A stretch of 64,000 nt of DNA from an uncultured Mycobacterium sp. (GTDB taxonomy: Bacteria; Actinomycetota; Actinomycetes; Mycobacteriales; Mycobacteriaceae). The notes beneath the pieces were generated by a model. It ran no database searches. It was not told where the DNA came from and saw only the letters and a list, made by a program, of their open reading frames with translations. Location of the stretch: NCBI GenBank assembly GCA_900078375.1, contig FLQS01000017.1, positions 36,572 through 100,571 on the forward strand. The letters are read 5' to 3'. Positions 59,548-64,000 of this stretch are shown in pieces. Made by a program: the position numbers and the translations under genes. Each line of letters begins with the position of its first letter. The first letter of the stretch is position 1.

Positions 59548-60693
59548 ATGGCGGGCAAGACGGGTCGCCGCGGGTGGGGCTGGCTGCGGCTGCAGGGCAA
59601 GAAGTGGTCGGCCTCGTACATCGGCCCGGACGGCATCCGGCATCGGGCACCGCACACGTTCACCTCCAAGCTCGACGGCGAGGGCTGGCTGGCTGACGAG
59701 CGCCGCCTGGTCGAGTGGGGCAACTGGACACCACCGGCGCAACGGGCAGCGCAGAAGAAGGCCCAGGGCGTGACGGTCGCCTCGTTCGCCGCGACCTGGG
59801 TCGAGCAGCGCAACCTCAAGCCGCGGACCAAAGCCGGGTATGAGGCGCACGTGGCGCGGCTCAAAGAGTCGACGCTTGGGCCGGTGCCGCTCGGCCAGCT
59901 CACTCCCGAAGCGGTGCGCACGTGGTACGCCGGATTCGACAAGACCAAGCCCACCGCCCGTGCTCACGCCTACCAATTCCTGCACGCCGTCTGCGGGACC
60001 GCGGTGTCTGACGGGCTGCTGCCGTCGAACCCGTGCAACATCCCGAAGGCCATGCACACGGTCACTAAGCGGCAGGCCAAAGTGCTGGACCCGCAGCAGC
60101 TCGACGCGCTGGCCGACGCCATCGAACCGAAGCGGCTGCGAATGCTGGTGCTTCTGATGGCGTGGTGCGGCCCGCGCTGGGGCGAGGCCGCCGAGTTGCG
60201 GCGCAAAGACATCAGCGCGGACTGTTCAGTGCTGACCATCGCCCGCGGTGCCACCCACCGCTCGGGGGTGTGCAACATCGACACGCCAAAATCTGGCAAG
60301 GGTCGCACAGTCGTTGTGCCGCCGCATATTCGAGAAGAGCTCAAGCATCATCTCAATACATATGTTGCCGAAGACCCTGACGCCCAACTGTTCCCGGCAG
60401 CCCAGGGCGGGTGCCACCTCAACGATCGCGTCTTCCTCGACTACTACACCGCCGCGCAGGAGGCTGCGGGCGTGGACCGCATCCGCATTCACGATCTTCG
60501 CCACTTCGCCGGAACCCAAGCTGCTCGGGTGGGCGCGAACCTGGCCGAGTCCATGGCTCGCCTGGGGCACTCGACCGTGCGTGCCAGCCTGATCTATCAG
60601 CAGGCCGTCAGCGGTCGGGACGCCGAGGTGGCTGCCGCGCTGTCGCAGCTGGCGCAGCAGTCGAACGGTGCAAGCGACACGCCTAAGGCGTAG
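59548..60693 (+). CDS. int: Tyrosine recombinase (phage-type integrase)
   Basis: A 381-residue tyrosine integrase of the mycobacterial prophage type (similar layout to the phiRv2 integrase). The N-terminal arm-binding region (GWLRLQGKKWSASYIGPDG) is followed by a core-binding domain (about 70-170) with VASFAATWVEQRNLKPRT. The catalytic domain has Arg near 210 in WCGPRWGEAAELRRKDI, a Lys-containing TPKSGKGRTVVVP hairpin, the HxxR box IHDLRH (about 313-318), LGHST (about 340) and the nucleophile Tyr near 350 in SLIYQQAV. All catalytic residues are present, so it should be active. Start ATG at 59548. Confidence 0.93.
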   Translation: MAGKTGRRGWGWLRLQGKKWSASYIGPDGIRHRAPHTFTSKLDGEGWLADERRLVEWGNWTPPAQRAAQKKAQGVTVASFAATWVEQRNLKPRTKAGYEAHVARLKESTLGPVPLGQLTPEAVRTWYAGFDKTKPTARAHAYQFLHAVCGTAVSDGLLPSNPCNIPKAMHTVTKRQAKVLDPQQLDALADAIEPKRLRMLVLLMAWCGPRWGEAAELRRKDISADCSVLTIARGATHRSGVCNIDTPKSGKGRTVVVPPHIREELKHHLNTYVAEDPDAQLFPAAQGGCHLNDRVFLDYYTAAQEAAGVDRIRIHDLRHFAGTQAARVGANLAESMARLGHSTVRASLIYQQAVSGRDAEVAAALSQLAQQSNGASDTPKA

Positions 60694-60728
60694 CCAAAGG
60701 CATGGCCAAAGTGCAGCGGAGCGGCGTG

Positions 60729-60740
60729 AAGTTATAACTT
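60729..60740. repeat. AT-rich palindrome between int and xis
   Basis: The 12-bp perfect palindrome AAGTTATAACTT lies in an unusually AT-rich stretch 47 bp before the excisionase-like gene. It may be an operator or part of a promoter. Confidence 0.35.
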
Positions 60741-60786
60741 TTTATGTGCAAAATACTTGTGCGACAACAGGTGTACTTTTCTGTCC

Positions 60787-60969
60787 ATGCACACACAACG
60801 TCGCACTTGGACCACAATCGCTGGTGCAGCTGACCACATCGGCGTGCACGAGCAGACCATCCGCCGCTGGATCGCCGCTGGGCGTTTACCTGCCCACCGC
60901 GTCGGTCCACGCCTCATTCGCATCCGGCTAGCGGACCTCGACGCCATGGCCATGGGTGGTGTCGCGTGA
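60787..60969 (+). CDS. Excisionase-like HTH DNA-binding protein
   Basis: A 60-residue protein that is almost entirely one winged HTH unit of the MerR/excisionase type (TIAGAADHIGVHEQTIRRWI, then AGRLPAHRVGPRLIRI with the wing, and LADLDAMA). The ATG at 60787 begins just before this domain; the frame is open slightly upstream. Its place directly after the integrase gene, as in mycobacterial prophages, supports a recombination directionality role. Confidence 0.8.
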   Translation: MHTQRRTWTTIAGAADHIGVHEQTIRRWIAAGRLPAHRVGPRLIRIRLADLDAMAMGGVA

Positions 60970-61018
60970 ACACTCGCGGCCTGTAATCAGTACAGCTGAA
61001 TACCACTACACACCAACA

Positions 61019-61063
61019 CTTCTGGCGTGTCCGCCCGGTCCCACGGCACGCCACGACCAGAAG
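61019..61063 (+). promoter_or_regulatory. Leader with two mutually exclusive hairpins over the ribosome binding site
   Basis: Hairpin 1 pairs TGGCGTG (61023-61029) with CACGCCA (61047-61053) and leaves the AAGGAG Shine-Dalgarno sequence (61061-61066) free. Hairpin 2 pairs CTTCTGG (61019-61025) with CCAGAAG (61057-61063) and covers its first three bases. The two share TGG at 61023-61025, so only one can form fully. Confidence 0.4.
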
Positions 61064-61072
61064 GAGAACGCA

Positions 61073-61726
61073 ATGCACCCCGACGAAGAAAACCGCCCGG
61101 GCGACCAGACCCGGGCGGTGTCCCACTTTCAATGCACCGACCACCCGAGTGATCAACCCGCGGCGGCTGTAGCCGATCATACCTCGCCAGAAGCGAAGGG
61201 GCAGAGCGGTACTCGGATCAGTAGGTACGCCGCCGAGGCCGCTCGGCAGGGGCGTACACACGGCCTGGGCGTCGAGTGGGACTACCCCGAAGAGCCAGAT
61301 GATCTGCCCAACCCGCTCATCGAGAAGATGCGCCGGGGCGGGCTGCTGCCGCCCAAGCCCCAGCCGCGTCGACCGGCGCTACCCGTCAATGTCGTTGGTG
61401 CTGGCCGCGCCCGCAGTTACGCGCTGCACGGGCTTTCCAAGGAGCTGCGGATACTGGCCTATACCACCGAGGGTAGCCGCAACGATCAGCTGAACCGGAC
61501 AGCCTTCAAGGTCGCCCGATTCGTGCGAGACGGACTGCTGTCCTACGACGAGGTAATCGGGCCGCTGCGCGATACCGCGGCGGCTATCGGGCTGTCCGAC
61601 AGGGAGATCGAGGCGACGATTCGAAGCGCCTTCAGTGGTGCAGATGCCAAGGATCTGCATACCGAGATCCCCGACAACACAAACGATCTCCCGAGCGCTT
61701 ACCAGATCGGTGGTGATGAGCAGTGA
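61073..61726 (+). CDS. Primase C-terminal-like phage/ICE protein
   Basis: A 217-residue protein. The first 110 residues are polar and low-complexity. The C-terminal part (about 135-200) has the helical pattern GSRNDQLNRTAFKVARFVRDG, then DEVIGPLRDTAAAIGLSDREIEATIRSAF, which resembles the helical C-terminal segment found in bifunctional primase/polymerase and D5-type replication proteins of actinophages. No catalytic primase domain is present. The start is the ATG at 61073 with AAGGAG 6 bp upstream. The stop overlaps the next start by 4 bp. It probably acts with the downstream ATPase in replication of the element. Confidence 0.65.
   Translation: MHPDEENRPGDQTRAVSHFQCTDHPSDQPAAAVADHTSPEAKGQSGTRISRYAAEAARQGRTHGLGVEWDYPEEPDDLPNPLIEKMRRGGLLPPKPQPRRPALPVNVVGAGRARSYALHGLSKELRILAYTTEGSRNDQLNRTAFKVARFVRDGLLSYDEVIGPLRDTAAAIGLSDREIEATIRSAFSGADAKDLHTEIPDNTNDLPSAYQIGGDEQ
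61092..61119. repeat. 10-bp perfect inverted repeat with the CCGGGCG core
   Basis: ACCGCCCGGG and CCCGGGCGGT flank an 8-nt loop, inside the first codons of the primase-like gene. The half-site is the same ACCGGGCGG-type motif that recurs at 61031-61039 and eight times at 62870-63013. Confidence 0.55.
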
Positions 61727-62853
61727 GCGCCATCCCGCCATATCTCGAGTCTGCGGTTACCGAACACATGGAGCGGATGATTGTCCGCGATGCCGCCGCG
61801 CAGCGTCTACAACAGCAGCGGGCCGAGGATCTCGTACTGCCCCCTGGATATGGCCTGACCGAGTTCCTCGAGACGCCCGATGAACCGGCGAGTTTCCGCA
61901 TCGACGGAAACCTGCCTATCGGTGGGAATGCGCTTGTGGCCGCACAGAATAAGGCAGGCAAGACCACCCTGATGCACAACACAGTCGGGTCGCTGGTGGA
62001 CGACGAGTTGTTCCTCGGCAAGTACAAGGTGGAACCGATCACCGGACGAGTCGTTGTATTGGACAACGAGTTGGATGAACGCATGCTGCGTCGCTGGTGG
62101 CGCGAGCAGGGTATTAAACACACCGACCAGGTGGAACTCATTCCACTGAAGGGCAAGCTCTCCACCTTCCGCATTCTCGAAGACGCGAACCGCGCCCGCT
62201 GGGCTGAACGACTCTCTGGTGCACAGGTTCTCATCCTCGATCCGCTGCGCCCGGTGCTCGATGCCCTAGGCCTGAGCGAGGACAAGGAGGCCGGCCGATT
62301 TCTGCAGGCGTGGGACGCGCTGAAGGTCGAGGCCGGTGCCGACGAGACGATCGTCGTGCACCACATGGGTCATACCAGCGTTCGCGCTCGCGGCGACAGT
62401 CGCCTCATCGACTGGGCCGACGTCAACTGGAAGATCCGCAAGGACAGCCAGAAGCAGAACGTCGACGAGTTCACCCCGCTCGATGAAGGCGACGGTGGTC
62501 CGCGGTATTACTCCGCCTACGGGCGCGATGTCTTCGTGCCGGAGGGGTTGCTGGAGTACGAGTCGGCGTCCCGGCGTCTGCGGTACGTCAAAAAGCCCAC
62601 CGCCGAGGAGGCGCACTCGGCGCACATCCGGCCACTGATCGAGGCATTCGTGAAGAACAGCGCTCCCCATGGCGTGTGTCGCAACGAGGCGGTCGAGCAC
62701 TTGGTCGGCACCGGCAAGGCCAAGCGCGATCCGGCGCGCCAGGTGTTCGAAGCGATGTTCGAAGAGGCAGTTGCTGCGCCGGAAGGCCGCCCATATCTGG
62801 CCAGTATCGGTCCGAAAAAGGCACACCAGTTGACCTGGAAGGCGAGCTCATGA
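61723..62853 (+). CDS. RepA-like AAA (RecA-fold) ATPase
   Basis: A 376-residue RecA-fold ATPase similar to RepA/phage replicative ATPases (AAA_25-like). Walker A is AAQNKAGKTTLM (about 72-83), Walker B is VLILDPL (about 169-175), and the sensor-type strand is ETIVVHHMGH, followed by DSRLIDWADVNWKI. The C-terminal quarter (about 285-376) looks like a winged-helix region. The GTG start overlaps the preceding stop (GTGA) and its stop overlaps the next start (ATGA), indicating tight translational coupling. It is probably a helicase or loader for replication of the element. Confidence 0.8.
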   Translation: MSAIPPYLESAVTEHMERMIVRDAAAQRLQQQRAEDLVLPPGYGLTEFLETPDEPASFRIDGNLPIGGNALVAAQNKAGKTTLMHNTVGSLVDDELFLGKYKVEPITGRVVVLDNELDERMLRRWWREQGIKHTDQVELIPLKGKLSTFRILEDANRARWAERLSGAQVLILDPLRPVLDALGLSEDKEAGRFLQAWDALKVEAGADETIVVHHMGHTSVRARGDSRLIDWADVNWKIRKDSQKQNVDEFTPLDEGDGGPRYYSAYGRDVFVPEGLLEYESASRRLRYVKKPTAEEAHSAHIRPLIEAFVKNSAPHGVCRNEAVEHLVGTGKAKRDPARQVFEAMFEEAVAAPEGRPYLASIGPKKAHQLTWKASS

Positions 62854-63041
62854 TCGGCACTTTCCAACTACCGGGCGGGACCGGGCGAAGCCGTTTCCGC
62901 CCGGTCGAAAACTACAACCGGGCGACCGGGCGGCGGCTAGTAGAAAACTGCCGCCACCGCCCGGACTGCCCTACGAGCTCGAAGCTCACCGGGCGGCGGT
63001 ATTTCCGCCCGGTTGATTCAACCCATGGGTGGCTGACATGA
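62850..63041 (+). CDS. Small Arg-rich protein with internal repeats
   Basis: A 63-residue basic protein starting at the ATG at 62850 (4-bp overlap with the ATPase stop) and ending in a 4-bp overlap with the WhiB-like start. It contains repeated segments: SRFRPVENYNRATGRRLVEN and TGRRYFRPVDS. The repeats are encoded by copies of the CCGGGCGG motif. No family is recognised. Coupled overlaps at both ends argue that it is translated. Confidence 0.5.
   Translation: MIGTFQLPGGTGRSRFRPVENYNRATGRRLVENCRHRPDCPTSSKLTGRRYFRPVDSTHGWLT
62870..63013. repeat. Iteron-like array of CCGGGCG motifs
   Basis: Eight copies of ACCGGGCGG or one-base variants occur in about 145 bp, in both orientations: direct near 62870, 62880, 62917, 62925 and 62989; reversed near 62897, 62958 and 63005. 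The array lies inside the small-protein gene right after the ATPase gene. It could be a replication origin, an operator array, or simply the coding of a repetitive peptide. Confidence 0.55.
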
Positions 63042-63655
63042 CGACCGACCCGAACGTCAAAAGAACGATGGCTCGCATCTGGCACACCCGCACCGCGACC
63101 GACCTGATGGCTAGCTGGCTCGACGCCATCGCCGCCGTACCCCGGCTGGATGGCGCGGCCTGCCGGGGCAGTGTCGACCACGACATCGATCACGACTGCG
63201 ATGGCGAGCCGCCCGAGGCGCGAGAAGAGCGGCTACATCGGGCTGTCGCGGTATGTCACGGTTGCCCCGCGCTGACGGCCTGCCGAACGTGGCTCGACGG
63301 CCTGTCGGCCCGACAGCGCCCGACCGGCGTGGTCGCTGGCCGAGTGGTCGAGCGCCCAGGTGCGAACCCGGTAAACCTGGCCGAGCGGCCTGCCTATCGC
63401 CCCACAGTCGCTCGCCAGACCCGAGCCTGGCTGGCGAAGCATCTGTCCGAGCACGGCCCGACCGCCCCGCGCGATGTCCTCGCCGCCGCCGAAGCGGCTG
63501 GGCTGCAAACCCGGTCAGTGCGCCTAGCCGCAGGCGTGCTCGGTGTAACCCGCCCCGGTGGGCGGTCCATGCGCTGGGAATTGCCCCGGCACGTACAGCC
63601 AGACGGCATAGCGGGCGTCGTCACCCAACCCGAAGGAGAGCAACATGCTGGGTAG
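63038..63655 (+). CDS. WhiB-like (Wbl) protein with C-terminal extension
   Basis: A 205-residue protein. The N-terminal half has the Wbl cysteine arrangement: Cys in GAACRG (about 46), Cys in HDCDGEPP (about 57), and the C-x2-C-x5-C box in VCHGCPALTACRTW (about 76-90), which should bind a 4Fe-4S cluster. It is followed by the G-V-V-A-G turn. The C-terminal 90 residues form an unusual extension with a possible winged-helix pattern (TARDVLAAAEAAGLQ-like). Start ATG at 63038, overlapping the preceding stop. Phage and element Wbl proteins act as transcription factors that can interfere with host regulators. Confidence 0.75.
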   Translation: MTTDPNVKRTMARIWHTRTATDLMASWLDAIAAVPRLDGAACRGSVDHDIDHDCDGEPPEAREERLHRAVAVCHGCPALTACRTWLDGLSARQRPTGVVAGRVVERPGANPVNLAERPAYRPTVARQTRAWLAKHLSEHGPTAPRDVLAAAEAAGLQTRSVRLAAGVLGVTRPGGRSMRWELPRHVQPDGIAGVVTQPEGEQHAG

Positions 63656-64000
63656 CTACCACCCGAAAGAGCCGATCACGCCGCGCCTGGGGCGCGCCAT
63701 CGTTCTAGACCTGCTGGACTGCGCACAGCGTTGGAGCGTGGTCGACAAACAACTCGAACCGGAGGTGCAGCTGAACGCGGCCTACGAAGCCGACTGTGCC
63801 GTCAGCAGCCTGATCTTGCGCCGCGGAGTGCCTCATGAGCTGACGGTGGCCGCAGCGGCCAGTGTGGTGCGCTGGGTCGCTGAACGTGTGGGCAACGGCG
63901 ACATCACCGACCGCACTCGCGATGACGATGCCGCCGTGCAACTGCTGATGACGATGCTCGATGCCGTCGAGTACGGGCGTAACCCGACCCCGGGGATCGA
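63645..64000 (+). CDS. Unidentified element-borne gene (truncated by the window edge)
   Basis: An open frame from the ATG at 63645 to the end of the window, about 118 codons, with AAGGAG 6-7 bp upstream and an 11-bp overlap with the Wbl gene. It begins MLGSYHPKEPITPRLG. The visible part is helical and acidic/Ala-rich, without a recognised domain. The ribosome binding site, coupling and codon use support a real gene; its function cannot be inferred. Confidence 0.6.
   Translation, partial: MLGSYHPKEPITPRLGRAIVLDLLDCAQRWSVVDKQLEPEVQLNAAYEADCAVSSLILRRGVPHELTVAAAASVVRWVAERVGNGDITDRTRDDDAAVQLLMTMLDAVEYGRNPTPGI

Noticed and set aside
1..64000. CRISPR arrays, rRNA genes and insertion sequences
   Set aside because: No regularly spaced repeats, rRNA sequence or transposase motifs were seen anywhere in the window.

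Overview
This is a GC-rich actinobacterial window whose gene content points to a mycobacterium. The markers are glycopeptidolipid (GPL)-type glycosyltransferases, a Pks2/Mas-family polyketide synthase beside a FadD23-like fatty acyl-AMP ligase, an MbtH protein with NRPSs, a PE-PPE-domain hydrolase, a PGRS (Gly-Gly-x) repeat protein, a DUF2505 protein and a WhiB-like protein. Species cannot be fixed from the sequence.

Left part (about 0.2-25 kb): a tailoring island. It holds an LCMT-type methyltransferase, a frameshifted PE-PPE (Chp-like) hydrolase, four paralogous GT1-family glycosyltransferases, an alpha/beta hydrolase overlapping a GMC oxidoreductase, a nucleotide-sugar dehydrogenase, two NAD-dependent sugar epimerase/dehydratases, three small-molecule methyltransferases (two TylF-like, one of them membrane-anchored), and three large acyltransferase-3/SGNH fusion proteins encoded close together. 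Together they would make, attach, O-methylate and O-acylate unusual sugars.

Centre (about 25-53.5 kb): the assembly line. mbtH and two overlapping NRPS genes read rightward. Read from the motifs, NRPS1 is C-A-PCP-E. NRPS2 is C-A(truncated)-A-PCP-C-A-PCP-C-A-PCP-E-C-PCP. No thioesterase or reductase domain is present. Three of the four complete A domains share one threonine-type specificity signature. Converging on NRPS2 are a diiron-type hydrolase-like gene, an ICMT-type membrane methyltransferase and a complete KS-AT-DH-ER-KR-ACP synthase; divergent from the synthase is the acyl-AMP ligase. The inferred product is an N-acylated, threonine-rich, glycosylated, methylated and acylated lipopeptide: GPL-like, but without the terminal reductase expected for an alaninol-ended GPL. 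A palindrome matching the KstR consensus lies just upstream of mbtH.

Right part (53.5-59.3 kb): cell-surface genes, all on the minus strand. These are a Sec-signal PGRS protein without a PE domain, a PGRS remnant, two paralogous secreted repeat proteins that share an upstream element, and a DUF4232-type secreted protein.

Right end (59.37 kb to the window edge): the left end of an integrative element. A bare tRNA 3'-end fragment (att site) is followed by a tyrosine integrase, an excisionase-like HTH protein, a primase-C-like protein, an AAA ATPase, a small protein whose gene carries eight copies of a CCGGGCG motif, a WhiB-like protein, and a gene running off the window. Most of the last genes overlap by 4 bp, which implies translational coupling.
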